A DNA stretch of 64,000 bases from UBA10329 sp964500205 (GTDB lineage Bacteria > Bacteroidota > Bacteroidia > UBA10329): contig CAZCNS010000003.1 in the NCBI GenBank assembly GCA_964500205.1, positions 124,001 through 188,000 of the forward strand, given 5' to 3'. This document shows positions 43,990 to 53,248 of the stretch, piece by piece. Made by a program: the position numbers and the translations under genes. Each line of letters begins with the position of its first letter. Position 1 is the first letter of the stretch. The notes beneath the pieces are model-generated. The model worked only from the letters and a program-made list of their open reading frames with translations, had not been told where the DNA came from and searched no databases.

Positions 43990-45057
43990 ATGGGAGGCTC
44001 CGTCTCGGTGCTGCTAAAGAGGCTCTCAGCCATGCAAGGCAGGGGAGAGGGCTGCTATCCCATAGGCATATTCCCATCGCAGCGGGTACACGAGGCTACG
44101 CGCACCGTAAGGGAGGATGACAACGTATTCTTCACTGCTTGCATCGTGGATATGCTCCAGCGGTCGCATCACCTGATGACTGATGACGAGATAGCCGTTG
44201 CCGATGACATCTGTGCGCGGGCCGTTGCAGCCTATCCGCTCTATCGCAACAAGAATGGCCTCGACACCTACAACTACTGGCGCACAAGGCCGAGCAGGCA
44301 TTTTCCTAACGGGCGGTTCATGCACCGCTTCGACCATTTTAGCCTTCCGGACGACATTGATGACACAGCCCTTGTCTATCTCACCGAAAAGGCATCAGAT
44401 GAAAGGGTGCTGTGGCTCAGGGAGAAACTGAGGGCCCATGCCAATCTCGCCTACAGGCAAGCACGAAACACCTTTCCGGAATACCGCCACCTGAAGGTCT
44501 ACTCCTCCTTTATCGGGAAGAACATGTACATCGACTTCGATGTATGTGTGCTCAGTAATCTGATGCGGCTTTTACTTCCTGTTGTGGGCAATGACCTGAA
44601 TGATTATGATCGTGATTCGTTGCACTTCATCGCTGATGTGGTGCGGAAGGGGAGGCATCTCACTGACCCATATCTGAGCGCACCGCAGTACGCTTCGAGC
44701 CATCTCATTCTTTACCACTTATCACGACTCGTTCCGCTACTCCCGAAGGACATGGTGGATTTGCGTGCCATCGTAATCCGTGACCTGCATTCAGCATACG
44801 GGTCATCTACCGGCATGTCCCGGCTTATGCTCGAAAACGCGCTTTTGGAGCTGGGGGAAACTCCCAAAGGGAAAACTTCATGGTTGGATTCCGTCATTAA
44901 TGACCCACAGTTCAACTATTTTATCGCTGGTCTTTTAACGGCATACGAAGGCACGCTACCACAGATGATGGCCCGCTGGCCTATCACGCAATTGAAATAT
45001 CGCAGTGAGGCATTTAATGTGATGCTGTTGATTCACAACCGTTTATTGAATAAATAA
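43990..45057 (+). CDS. Hypothetical all-helical protein with a DxDD-like motif
   Basis: A 355-residue protein, mostly helical, without signal peptide. It has a NYWRTRP...FPNGRFMHRF stretch followed by LPDDIDDTALVYL (residues ~117-129). DIDDTA matches the general-acid DxDD motif of class II terpene cyclases, but the protein is much shorter than squalene-hopene cyclases and lacks clear QW repeats, so it is not assigned to them. It starts 18 bases after the M42 gene. The function is unknown. Confidence 0.7.
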   Translation: MGGSVSVLLKRLSAMQGRGEGCYPIGIFPSQRVHEATRTVREDDNVFFTACIVDMLQRSHHLMTDDEIAVADDICARAVAAYPLYRNKNGLDTYNYWRTRPSRHFPNGRFMHRFDHFSLPDDIDDTALVYLTEKASDERVLWLREKLRAHANLAYRQARNTFPEYRHLKVYSSFIGKNMYIDFDVCVLSNLMRLLLPVVGNDLNDYDRDSLHFIADVVRKGRHLTDPYLSAPQYASSHLILYHLSRLVPLLPKDMVDLRAIVIRDLHSAYGSSTGMSRLMLENALLELGETPKGKTSWLDSVINDPQFNYFIAGLLTAYEGTLPQMMARWPITQLKYRSEAFNVMLLIHNRLLNK

Positions 45058-45066
45058 GGTTAAGGT

Positions 45067-46485
45067 TCAAAGCTCCACCCCGATGATGGTAACATCATCC
45101 ATTTGCATCTCCACGCCTTGCCATTTACGGAACTCATCGATGAGAATGCCTCCGTGTTCTGAGAGCTTTTTGGATTGAATAGAACGAATATGATCAATCA
45201 GATTCTTACGGTAGTACTTCTTTCCCTTGGGGCCACCGAACTGGTCCTGAAACCCGTCCGACATGAGGTAGATCCGGTCGCCTGCCAGAAATGATACCTG
45301 AGTGGCCGTAAAGGACTTATGCTCCGTAGTACTGATGCCACCGATGGTCAGTTTGGTGGATGGCAACTCACTGACCATGCCACCTGAGAATAACAAGGCA
45401 GCCTGCTGTGCGCCTGCGAAAGTGACCGTCTGCGCCCTGTGATCAATGGCACAGAGCGACATGTCCATACCATCGTTAATGGAGTTGACGATGCGATCAC
45501 GCTTCAAGAGGCGCTCCAGCCCTTTGTCCATCTCGCTTAGGATGATGGCCGGGTCATTCTCACCATGCTCTATGATGACCTGATTGAGTAAGTTGTTGCC
45601 TATCATGCTCATAAGTGCACCCGGCACCCCGTGGCCAGTGCAATCCACCACCGCCACAAACGTGATGTCACCGCTGCGGTGCGACCAATAGAAATCACCG
45701 CTGATAATGTCCTTAGGCAGATAGACCACCATGCAGTCCCTGAAACAATGCTCAAGTTCTTTTCCATCTGGCAGTATGGCATTCTGTATCCTGTTGGCGT
45801 AGTTGATGCTGTCGGTGATGTCATCGTGCATTACCTGTAGCTCGGATGTGCGATCTCTGACACGTTGCTCCAACTCCTCATTGGCCAGTTGCAACTCGTT
45901 CTCAGCACGTGCCAGCCGGAGCTTATCTCGCAGTTGGTCACTGATCTCATTGCTGAAATAAATGCCAAGTATCCCAGACAGAGGAATGAACCCCATACGG
46001 GTGATCAGCTCTGCCGCATCTGGTCCTGGGCCTTGGTCGAAGTGAAAGATGAATGCATAGCAGAGCAGGTATACTACTGTGGAAAGGGCTGTTTCCAAAG
46101 CCGTGAACCGCGCAGCCACTGATACAATGGACAGGTACCAAATGAGATAAAAGGGCGACTCCATCCAACCTGTCGCAATTATCCACAGGGATGTGAATAC
46201 TGCATCACCCAGCGTATTCAGATAGCTCGATCGGAAAATCGGGAAACGCCTCTCAGGACGAAAGATCAGCGAGATGATACTGTACGTGTTACCGAAGATA
46301 ATCACGAACCATGCAAGATGCTCATAGTCGGGGTCCGGATCAATGAAAAGCACATAGACCACCGAACTGAACAGACTGAACAGCAAACGAAGCATTGAAA
46401 TATGCCGCTCGGCATTTTCAAGCTTACTTTTTACTGCCTCATGCTCGGACAGTTGAAATTTACTAATTCCCTTGCTGGTCATCAT
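45067..46485 (-). CDS. Membrane-bound SpoIIE/PP2C-type serine phosphatase
   Basis: A 472-residue protein. Residues ~28-185 hold about six membrane helices, then a coiled coil (~185-225, rich in L and E with NELQLANEELEQRV) leads to a SpoIIE-type PP2C domain (~240-472). The phosphatase motifs ISGDFYWSH and VDCTGHGVPGALMSMIG carry the metal-binding Asp residues, and YLMSDGFQDQFGG is the third motif. Such proteins dephosphorylate anti-sigma-factor antagonists in partner-switching cascades. No anti-sigma partners lie nearby. The membrane part probably senses an envelope signal. Confidence 0.9.
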   Translation of the reverse strand: MMTSKGISKFQLSEHEAVKSKLENAERHISMLRLLFSLFSSVVYVLFIDPDPDYEHLAWFVIIFGNTYSIISLIFRPERRFPIFRSSYLNTLGDAVFTSLWIIATGWMESPFYLIWYLSIVSVAARFTALETALSTVVYLLCYAFIFHFDQGPGPDAAELITRMGFIPLSGILGIYFSNEISDQLRDKLRLARAENELQLANEELEQRVRDRTSELQVMHDDITDSINYANRIQNAILPDGKELEHCFRDCMVVYLPKDIISGDFYWSHRSGDITFVAVVDCTGHGVPGALMSMIGNNLLNQVIIEHGENDPAIILSEMDKGLERLLKRDRIVNSINDGMDMSLCAIDHRAQTVTFAGAQQAALLFSGGMVSELPSTKLTIGGISTTEHKSFTATQVSFLAGDRIYLMSDGFQDQFGGPKGKKYYRKNLIDHIRSIQSKKLSEHGGILIDEFRKWQGVEMQMDDVTIIGVEL

Positions 46486-46562
46486 TACCTTGATGGGTAA
46501 TTTTAATTTTCAGATACGATAGTTGTTTCAAAAGGTTCGGATGGTCATCGATTCTTCCACTT

Positions 46563-46628
46563 GTAAAGGTCAGCACTAATCGCGACCTTTGTCACGCTTT
46601 GATGGCCTTGCATCCGTGATGAGGATGC
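46563..46628 (+). promoter_or_regulatory. Promoter-like site and hairpin leader
   Basis: TTG (46561-46563), a 20-base spacer and GACCTTTG (46584-46591; one base off TAnnTTTG) precede a leader that carries a GCATCC (46610-46615) / GGATGC (46623-46628) hairpin with outer pairs GCCT/AGGC. The gene starts at 46725, giving a leader of roughly 125 bases. A T8 run and an A9 run lie just before the start. Confidence 0.4.
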
Positions 46629-46724
46629 CTTCAGGCGGCCCTCCATTCCGACCAGCCTTAAATGGCTATTCCCCTTGGATTTTCTGAGGGTGATTTTTTT
46701 TCAACCAACAAAAAAAAACTGCTC

Positions 46725-46994
46725 ATGGCACGTTCCCAGCACACCTTCGCGAAGCGACAGAGAGAGATAGACAAAAAGAAGAAGGCCGCAGCCAAGCGCG
46801 AGAAGCGCGAGGACAAGAAGGTCACAGGAGGCAGCGGCCCTGAGATAGCCACCTATGTGGTGAATCACGGCCTTGTGATCGGCAATGTGGAGGAAGGGCT
46901 TTCCGCCCAAAAGCCATCAGAGCCTCATGTTCAGCGGTTGGAAGAGGTCAAGGAAGCCATAGAGAACAAGGAGAACACTGATAAGCCCGACTAA
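46725..46994 (+). CDS. Small basic protein of unknown function
   Basis: An 89-residue protein from ATG 46725. The first ~35 residues are very basic and Ala/Lys rich (FAKRQREIDKKKKAAAKREK), suggesting nucleic-acid or ribosome binding; the C-terminal half is acidic. I recall similar small proteins beside cold-shock genes in Flavobacteria, but cannot assign a function. It has a long leader with a hairpin and converges on trmD with two bases between stops. Confidence 0.75.
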   Translation: MARSQHTFAKRQREIDKKKKAAAKREKREDKKVTGGSGPEIATYVVNHGLVIGNVEEGLSAQKPSEPHVQRLEEVKEAIENKENTDKPD

Positions 46995-46996
46995 GG

Positions 46997-47668
46997 TCAG
47001 CCTTTCTCGGGTCTGCGAGCTGCAGTGCGCTCCTCGGCCTGCTCCATTCGCCAGTTCTCGATAAGGCGATCATTGCCGGAGAGCAGTATATCGGGCACTT
47101 TCCAACCTCTGTATTCCGCAGGTCGCGTGTAGACAGGTGGGGCAAGCAATCCGTCCTGATGGCTGTCGAAAAGAGCCGATGTTTCATCCGAGATGACGCC
47201 AGGAATGAGCCTGATGACCGCATCGCATACCACAGCAGCGGGCAGTTCACCTCCGGTCAGCACATAATCCCCGATGCTGATCTCGCGCGTGATGAAATGC
47301 TCTCTAACCCGCTCGTCCACGCCCTTATAGTGCCCACAAAGTATCATCAGGTTTCCCTTGGTGCTCAACATGTTGGCTGTGGGCTGGTCGAACAGCGGGC
47401 CATCTGGGGTCATGTAAATGATGTCATCGTATGAACGTTCTGACCTCAGGGCAGAGATGCAACGGTCTATTGGCTCAATGCGCATCACCATTCCAGCACC
47501 GCCACCGAACTGGTAATCGTCCACGCGCCCATGCTTATCCTCCGACCATGGCCGCAGGTCATGGACGTGAATCTGCACCAATCCCTTGTCCTGTGCACGT
47601 TTGAGGATGCTATGACTGAAAGGCCCCTCCAGCAGTTGTGGATGGATAGTAATGATGTCGATGCGCAT
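46997..47668 (-). CDS. trmD: tRNA (guanine37-N1)-methyltransferase
   Basis: A 223-residue SPOUT-family enzyme from ATG 47668. It has RIDIITIHPQLLEGPFS at the N terminus, the knot segment LCGHYKGVDERV and ISIGDYVLTGGELPAAV. It methylates G37 of tRNAs reading CNN codons to prevent frameshifting. It is transcribed divergently from bioB. A TAATTTCG -7-like element lies just upstream. Confidence 0.95.
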   Translation of the reverse strand: MRIDIITIHPQLLEGPFSHSILKRAQDKGLVQIHVHDLRPWSEDKHGRVDDYQFGGGAGMVMRIEPIDRCISALRSERSYDDIIYMTPDGPLFDQPTANMLSTKGNLMILCGHYKGVDERVREHFITREISIGDYVLTGGELPAAVVCDAVIRLIPGVISDETSALFDSHQDGLLAPPVYTRPAEYRGWKVPDILLSGNDRLIENWRMEQAEERTAARRPEKG

Positions 47669-47710
47669 GGTGGCGAAATTACATCTGTGCAGCTTCCAGA
47701 CCTTTCCCCG

Positions 47711-47718
47711 TAAGTTTG
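47711..47718 (+). promoter_or_regulatory. TAAGTTTG -7 element for bioB-bioF
   Basis: An exact TAnnTTTG match 16 bases upstream of the bioB start at 47735. No BirA-operator-like palindrome was noticed. Confidence 0.5.
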
Positions 47719-47734
47719 CACCAAATCCGTTCCT

Positions 47735-48832
47735 ATGGCCGACATCCGTCACGATTGGACCCGCGAGCAGGTCCTCGAGATATACAACCGCCCACTCATC
47801 GACCTCATTCATGAGGCCGCCACGGTTCACCGCGAGCATCATGATCCGCATGAGGTCCAGGTAAGTACCCTGCTAAGCATAAAGACCGGAGGTTGCCCTG
47901 AGGATTGTGCCTACTGCCCGCAGGCGGCCCGCTATCACACCGACATTGAGAAGAATGACCTGATGACGGTAGATCAGGTGCGCGATGCGGCATCCAAGGC
48001 CAAAGCGGCCGGCTCCTCCCGGCTGTGCATGGGCGCTGCATGGCGCAATGTGAAGGACAACGAGGAGTTCGACCAGGTGCTTGACATGGTGCGTACGGTC
48101 TATGACCTTGAAATGGAGGTATGCTGCACCCTCGGCATGGTAACGGAGAATCAGGCCAAACGGCTTGCAGCAGCTGGCCTTTACGCCTACAACCACAACC
48201 TCGATACCTCTGAGGAGTATTACAAGGAGATCATCTCCACCCGTGGTTACGAGGATAGGTTAAAGACGCTGGAGAATGCCCGCAAGGCAAAGCTGACCGT
48301 CTGTTCCGGTGGCATTATAGGCATGGGCGAGAAGGCTGAGGACCGATGTGGCATGTTGGTGGCACTTGCCAATCTTGCACCACACCCCGAGTCGGTGCCC
48401 ATCAATGGACTGGTTGCTGTGGAGGGCACGCCAATGGAAGAACAGAAGCCTGTGCCAATTTGGGACATGGTGCGCATGATCGCCACCACACGTATCGTAC
48501 TTCCAACCACCACCGTGCGCCTGTCTGCAGGTCGTACTCAGATGACCGATGAGGGGCAGACACTCTGCTTCCTTGCCGGTGCAGGGTCCATTTTTGCTGG
48601 CGATAAACTGCTTACAACACCCAATCCTGACTTCAACAGCGATATGACGCTCTTCGCGCAGCTCGGCCTGCAGCCTACCAAGCCCTACAAGAAGGGGGGA
48701 AAGCCCGCTGTGGACGATTCGTACCGTGAGCGCGAAGGAGCAGGGGAGAAGCCCAAGTGGTCGCGCCCTGCGCACACCATAGCGCGCAATGAGGAGAAGG
48801 CTGTGAAAAAGGCCCGTCCTACCGAAGTCTGA
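47735..48832 (+). CDS. bioB: Biotin synthase
   Basis: A 365-residue radical SAM enzyme with the 4Fe-4S motif CPEDCAYC and the family segments YNHNLDTSEEYY and RTQMTDEGQTLCFLAGAGSIF. It inserts sulfur into dethiobiotin, using a second 2Fe-2S cluster. The C terminus extends ~40 basic residues beyond the E. coli enzyme. It is followed after 3 bases by bioF. The remaining biotin genes are not in the window. Confidence 0.96.
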   Translation: MADIRHDWTREQVLEIYNRPLIDLIHEAATVHREHHDPHEVQVSTLLSIKTGGCPEDCAYCPQAARYHTDIEKNDLMTVDQVRDAASKAKAAGSSRLCMGAAWRNVKDNEEFDQVLDMVRTVYDLEMEVCCTLGMVTENQAKRLAAAGLYAYNHNLDTSEEYYKEIISTRGYEDRLKTLENARKAKLTVCSGGIIGMGEKAEDRCGMLVALANLAPHPESVPINGLVAVEGTPMEEQKPVPIWDMVRMIATTRIVLPTTTVRLSAGRTQMTDEGQTLCFLAGAGSIFAGDKLLTTPNPDFNSDMTLFAQLGLQPTKPYKKGGKPAVDDSYREREGAGEKPKWSRPAHTIARNEEKAVKKARPTEV

Positions 48833-48835
48833 GGC

Positions 48836-49975
48836 ATGGGTGGCCTTGATGCCATGCTGTCTGACAAGCTTACGCAGCGCAGTAGCAACGGACTGCTGCG
48901 CTCGTTGCGTGTGGCCGATGGCAAGGTCGATTTCTGTTCCAATGACTACCTCGGCTTTTCCCGTGACCCCGAACTGAGAAGACGCATCCGCGAAGCAGAG
49001 GAGCTGTGGGAGGGAGGAATAGGGAGTACTGGCTCACGGTTGCTCTCCGGGCACTCAGCTTTAGCAGAACAGGCTGAGCAGCGGATCGCAGCTTTCCATG
49101 ACAGCCCTGCGGCACTCATCATGAACTCGGGGTATGATGCGAATCTCGGCCTTTTCTCTGCTTTAGGAAGAGTGACTAAAGTTATTGTTTATGATGAACT
49201 TATACACGCATCAGTGCACGATGGAATGCGCTTATCGAAGGCCAAGTGTATCCCATTCAGGCACAATGACCCACAGCATCTTGATGAAGTGCTGTCGGGA
49301 ATAGACGGATACGCGATCGTGGCAGTGGAAAGCATTTATAGCATGGATGGTGATGCCTGTGACCTTGTTGCTATGGCCGATGTATGCGACAGGTACGGGG
49401 CATCGCTCATCGTGGACGAGGCCCATGCTGTGGGGCTTTTCGGTGAGCAGGGTAGGGGCTTGGTGCATCAATTGGGGTTGCAGCAGCGTGTATATGCCCG
49501 GCTTATCACCTTCGGCAAGTCCCTTGGATGTCATGGGGCAGCGGTGCTCGGTAGCGAGGCGCTGAGTCAATATCTGGTCAACTATTCACGACCGCTCATC
49601 TACTCCACATTCACCTCACCCCATGCTCTCTTTAGCGTGAAATGCGCGTATGACATGTTGTCATGTTCAGCTGATAAAATACACTGCACCAGAGTATTGA
49701 TAGATTCACTTAAATCAAAGCTCACAGATCTGAGAGATGCGCACATCATCGCAAGCGAGAGTGCCATACAGGCGTTGGTGGTATCCGGTGCTGAACGATG
49801 CAGGGCGGTGGCACAGCAGGTGTGGGAAGATGGATTCGATATCCGCCCAATCGTTGCCCCTACCGTGCCGATAGGGGCTGAGCGTATACGCATATGTCTT
49901 CACGCGTTCAATACGCCTGAGGAAGTGACGGCACTGGCGAAATCACTGCGTGCTGCACTGGAGCATAACGCCTAA
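48836..49975 (+). CDS. bioF: 8-amino-7-oxononanoate synthase
   Basis: A 379-residue alpha-oxoamine synthase. It has NDYLGFSRDPELR, GSTGSRLLSGH, the PLP-binding VDEAHAVGLFG and the Schiff-base Lys in ITFGKSLGCHG. It condenses L-alanine with pimeloyl-thioester in biotin synthesis. The direct link to bioB identifies it as BioF rather than serine palmitoyltransferase or KBL. The spacing of 3 bases suggests translational coupling. Confidence 0.92.
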   Translation: MGGLDAMLSDKLTQRSSNGLLRSLRVADGKVDFCSNDYLGFSRDPELRRRIREAEELWEGGIGSTGSRLLSGHSALAEQAEQRIAAFHDSPAALIMNSGYDANLGLFSALGRVTKVIVYDELIHASVHDGMRLSKAKCIPFRHNDPQHLDEVLSGIDGYAIVAVESIYSMDGDACDLVAMADVCDRYGASLIVDEAHAVGLFGEQGRGLVHQLGLQQRVYARLITFGKSLGCHGAAVLGSEALSQYLVNYSRPLIYSTFTSPHALFSVKCAYDMLSCSADKIHCTRVLIDSLKSKLTDLRDAHIIASESAIQALVVSGAERCRAVAQQVWEDGFDIRPIVAPTVPIGAERIRICLHAFNTPEEVTALAKSLRAALEHNA

Positions 49976-49981
49976 TGGCTC

Positions 49982-50806
49982 TCAGTCGTCAAAGCCTGGA
50001 TTGCGGTCGTTCTGAACAGGCATGTAAAGCGGGTTGTAGATGCCCTCTCCACCGTCCACACGGAGTGTGACTCCCGTGATGAATGAGGCGGCAGGAGAGA
50101 GCAGGAACACCAATGAAGCGGCTACCTCGGCCTCGGTTCCCAGCCTGAATGTCTGATTGTGCTTTCCGTAGCTTCTCACGAAATCCTGAAACTCCGGTGC
50201 GTAGCTGTTGAGTCCGCTGCTATCGATGGTACCGGGTGCCACGCTGTTGATACGCACCCCGTTGCGTCCCCATTCGTTGGCCAGGGTCACGGTCATGTTC
50301 TCCACGCCTGCACGCGCAGCAGCAGAGTGTGCCATCATCGGGAATCCGTTGCGATTGTTCATCACTACGTTGACGATGCTGCCCCCGTGCTGCCTCATGC
50401 TGCGGTTGTATACCTCCTGCGTGAGGAAGAATGTCCCTTCGAGATTGGTCTCCACCACGGCTTTGAATCCCTTTCGGGTGATGAGCTCGGCCGGAGAAGG
50501 AAACTGGCCGCCACCATTGTTCACCAGCAGATCGATGCGCCCTTGTGATTTAATGATAGTATCTACGCAGGCTTTCATACTATGCTCCTCGCGGATGTTG
50601 CACTCCAATGCTATGGCATCGCTGCCATCGGCCTTGAGCACCTCCAGCCCTGCGGTAAGTTTATCCATTTTTCGGCTTGCGATGACCACCTTGGCACCCA
50701 GCACACCCAGCTCACGCGCAGTGCGGAGACCTATACCCGTGCCACCACCTGTGACCAATACCACCTTGCCGTTGAAAGCCCCTTCTTTGAAAATCGTGTT
50801 GACCAT
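49982..50806 (-). CDS. SDR oxidoreductase, PECR-like trans-2-enoyl-CoA reductase
   Basis: A 274-residue short-chain dehydrogenase from ATG 50806. It has the NADPH motif GGGTGIGLRTA, LVNNGGGQFPSP and the PECR/DECR-type GFPMMAHSAAARAGVEN, where a His-Ser pair replaces the usual YxxxK Tyr. The C-terminal LLSPAASFITG and VDGG match peroxisomal enoyl-CoA reductases closely. It probably reduces trans-2-enoyl-CoA, or acts on related acyl-CoA. The gene before it and after it are unrelated. Confidence 0.88.
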   Translation of the reverse strand: MVNTIFKEGAFNGKVVLVTGGGTGIGLRTARELGVLGAKVVIASRKMDKLTAGLEVLKADGSDAIALECNIREEHSMKACVDTIIKSQGRIDLLVNNGGGQFPSPAELITRKGFKAVVETNLEGTFFLTQEVYNRSMRQHGGSIVNVVMNNRNGFPMMAHSAAARAGVENMTVTLANEWGRNGVRINSVAPGTIDSSGLNSYAPEFQDFVRSYGKHNQTFRLGTEAEVAASLVFLLSPAASFITGVTLRVDGGEGIYNPLYMPVQNDRNPGFDD

Positions 50807-50885
50807 GATTCGGTGTGTGATTTGAATGGTTGGGCGACAAAGAAAGGGCATAGCTCCAATTGCTTGGTTTGCCTACTTTTCAGCC

Positions 50886-52232
50886 ATGAAATCTGAATCA
50901 CTAAAAAGGCGGTTGTTACCGCTGTTCAGTATCATCGCCTTGGCCTCAGTTTTAGTCTGGGGCGGTTGCAATGATGACCAAGAAGGCCCTTTGGACTATT
51001 CACGTCCATCATTGAGCACCGACCCCCAGATGTTGGGGGATTGGTTTGAGCAATTGACCGCGCTGGTGCGGCTCAGGGAGATCAGCAGCCCAGAGGCTTC
51101 CCGAATCTTCGCCTATGCGAGTATTGCTTTCTATGAGGGCTACGTCAATAGCGACCTGGAGATGCGCAGTCTGGAGGGGCAGATCGATGGGCTATTAGGG
51201 CTGCCCCGTCCTGATGGCTCTGAGGTGGTAAACCATGGTATTGTGGCAGAGGCCGCCATGACCGCGGTCTTGAATCACGCATTTCGTAATGAAGGTGCAT
51301 TCGCACTTAACGTGATCCGCTCCACATACCAGAACCATGAGACCCGCTACATGGACCTTGGTATCACACGCCCTATCGCGGACAGGTCGAGACTGTTGGG
51401 AACTGAGCTGGGGGAGGCCATAGTGGCATGGATGGAGCAGGACGGATATGTTGAGGTTATGGAGTGTCAGTGGTCTGGCTTCGATGGTGACAACACATGG
51501 CAACCCACCCCGCCTGCTAACCTTGATGCCAGTTTGCCCTGTTGGGGCGAGTTGCGTCCTTTCACTTTCAACGCGTCTCAGATGGGACAGATATGTCTCA
51601 CCTTTTTGCCTGCACCCGTCTCTAACGATGTGCAGTCGCCCTACATGGTTCAGGTGAGTGAACTGCTGGTGGTTGCAGATGAACTCTCAGACGCTCAGAA
51701 GGCCGTTGCCCTTCATTGGAATGACGGCATTGGCACCTTTACCGCTCCGGGACACTACATGTCCATCTTCCGTCAGCTTATTGAGCAGCACCAACTTAAC
51801 GGAAGGCAGACCGCCACAATGTTCGCGCAGCTTTGCATCGCGATGGCCGATGTCAACATTGTCGTTTACCGCGAGAAGTATATCCACGGCCGACCACGCC
51901 CCATCACTTTCATCCCCACCATAGGTTTCCCCGATTGGCAGTCTTTCAACGAGAACCCGCCCACACCGGAATATCCAAGTGAACGTGCGGCTCTTGGTTA
52001 TGCTGCCGGGCAAGTGTTCACCAACATTTACGGCAATCTTGCTTTCACAGATGACAGTCAGTACTTGTTTCAGCTACCAGGACGGCAGTTCGCATCGTTC
52101 AACGAGATGGCAGCAGAAGCTGGAATGGCGCAAGTCTATGGCGGCACGAATTACCGCGCCACGGTCGAGGCCACGGAATATATTGGCCGCTGCATCGCAC
52201 AGCGTTCCAATGCATTGTTCATGAATCAGTAA
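50886..52232 (+). CDS. Vanadium haloperoxidase/PAP2-superfamily lipoprotein with altered catalytic site
   Basis: A 448-residue lipoprotein (lipobox WGGC, C28) from ATG 50886. It has the fold markers KYIHGRPRP (K331, R338) and EYPSERAALG, and a C-terminal VYGGTNYRAT. The catalytic positions differ from the family: PSGH reads PSER (365-367, phosphate/vanadate-binding Gly to Glu and His to Arg), the SR box reads AQ (~414-415) and the second His reads Asn (N422). Only K331, R338 and S365 of the canonical set remain. It therefore looks inactive as a haloperoxidase or phosphatase. Confidence 0.85.
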   Translation: MKSESLKRRLLPLFSIIALASVLVWGGCNDDQEGPLDYSRPSLSTDPQMLGDWFEQLTALVRLREISSPEASRIFAYASIAFYEGYVNSDLEMRSLEGQIDGLLGLPRPDGSEVVNHGIVAEAAMTAVLNHAFRNEGAFALNVIRSTYQNHETRYMDLGITRPIADRSRLLGTELGEAIVAWMEQDGYVEVMECQWSGFDGDNTWQPTPPANLDASLPCWGELRPFTFNASQMGQICLTFLPAPVSNDVQSPYMVQVSELLVVADELSDAQKAVALHWNDGIGTFTAPGHYMSIFRQLIEQHQLNGRQTATMFAQLCIAMADVNIVVYREKYIHGRPRPITFIPTIGFPDWQSFNENPPTPEYPSERAALGYAAGQVFTNIYGNLAFTDDSQYLFQLPGRQFASFNEMAAEAGMAQVYGGTNYRATVEATEYIGRCIAQRSNALFMNQ

Positions 52233-52241
52233 GGAGCTTCG

Positions 52242-53234
52242 CTATTGGCCGTAGTTCTGCCTGAACCACTCCAATGTGGGAATCATGCCCTCTTGAAGCT
52301 TGATGGTAGGGTTGTACCCGAGGTAAGCCTTGGCTTTGCTGATATCGGCCAATGAATCACGGACATCGCCCTTTCGTGCCTCACGGTAAATAGGCATGAT
52401 GTCAGACCCAACGATCTCTCGGATGGTGTGGAAAAGCTCATTGACCGAGTACCTCTCACCACAGGCGATATTGTAAACCTGACCAGTGGCGCCATCAACC
52501 TCAGTAAGCATGGCGCGGACATTGGCCTGCACCGCATTGTCCACAAAAGTGAAATCTCGCGACTGTTCCCCGTCACCATTGATATAGGGAGCCTTTCCTT
52601 TCAGTAGTGCGTCCATGAAGAGTGGGATGACAGCCGCATAGGGTCCCTCAGGCTTCTGATTAGGGCCGAATATGTTGAAGTACCGCAGCCCGATAACCTC
52701 CATGCCGTAATTCAGCGCATAGACGCCTGCATATACCTCATTCACAAATTTGGATGCTGCGTAGGGTGAGAGTGGACTGCCGATGTGCTCCTCCACCTTG
52801 GGCAAACGCAGACTGTCGCCATAGACGGACGAGGAACTGGCATATACAAAACGCCTCACCCCTGCGTCTTTGGCGGCAGTGAGCATGTTCAGGAAGCCAG
52901 TCACGTTGGCCGCGTTGGTCTTCAATGGGGTTTCAATCGAGCGCGGAACTGAACCAAGCGCAGCCTGATGCGTCACGTAATCTATGCCCTCACAGGCAAG
53001 CATACAGGTCTCCGGGTGCGTGATGTCCCCTTCGATGAACTCAAAATCCTCTCTGCCTATGAAAGGTTCAATGTTGGTCATACGGCCTTCGGAAAGATTG
53101 TCCAGCACTCGCACCTTACGTGCCCCGCTCCTCAGCAGATAGGCCACAATATTGGAACCAATGAACCCGGCACCACCAGTGACAAGGAATGCAAGGTCTG
53201 CAAGGCTGCCTTGGTGGTGGATATCAGTTCTCAT
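52242..53234 (-). CDS. NAD-dependent sugar-nucleotide epimerase/dehydratase
   Basis: A 330-residue extended SDR. It has the NAD motif VTGGAGFIGSNI, the YAASK catalytic Tyr-Lys (SPYAASKFVNE), and the ending NPTIKLQEGM typical of UDP-N-acetylglucosamine/glucose 4-epimerases (WbpP/CapI-type). It interconverts UDP-hexoses for polysaccharide or glycoprotein synthesis. It is upstream of no sugar operon. It lies 14 bases downstream of the lipA stop in the same direction. Confidence 0.93.
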   Translation of the reverse strand: MRTDIHHQGSLADLAFLVTGGAGFIGSNIVAYLLRSGARKVRVLDNLSEGRMTNIEPFIGREDFEFIEGDITHPETCMLACEGIDYVTHQAALGSVPRSIETPLKTNAANVTGFLNMLTAAKDAGVRRFVYASSSSVYGDSLRLPKVEEHIGSPLSPYAASKFVNEVYAGVYALNYGMEVIGLRYFNIFGPNQKPEGPYAAVIPLFMDALLKGKAPYINGDGEQSRDFTFVDNAVQANVRAMLTEVDGATGQVYNIACGERYSVNELFHTIREIVGSDIMPIYREARKGDVRDSLADISKAKAYLGYNPTIKLQEGMIPTLEWFRQNYGQ

Positions 53235-53248
53235 TCAGTCGATTTTCT

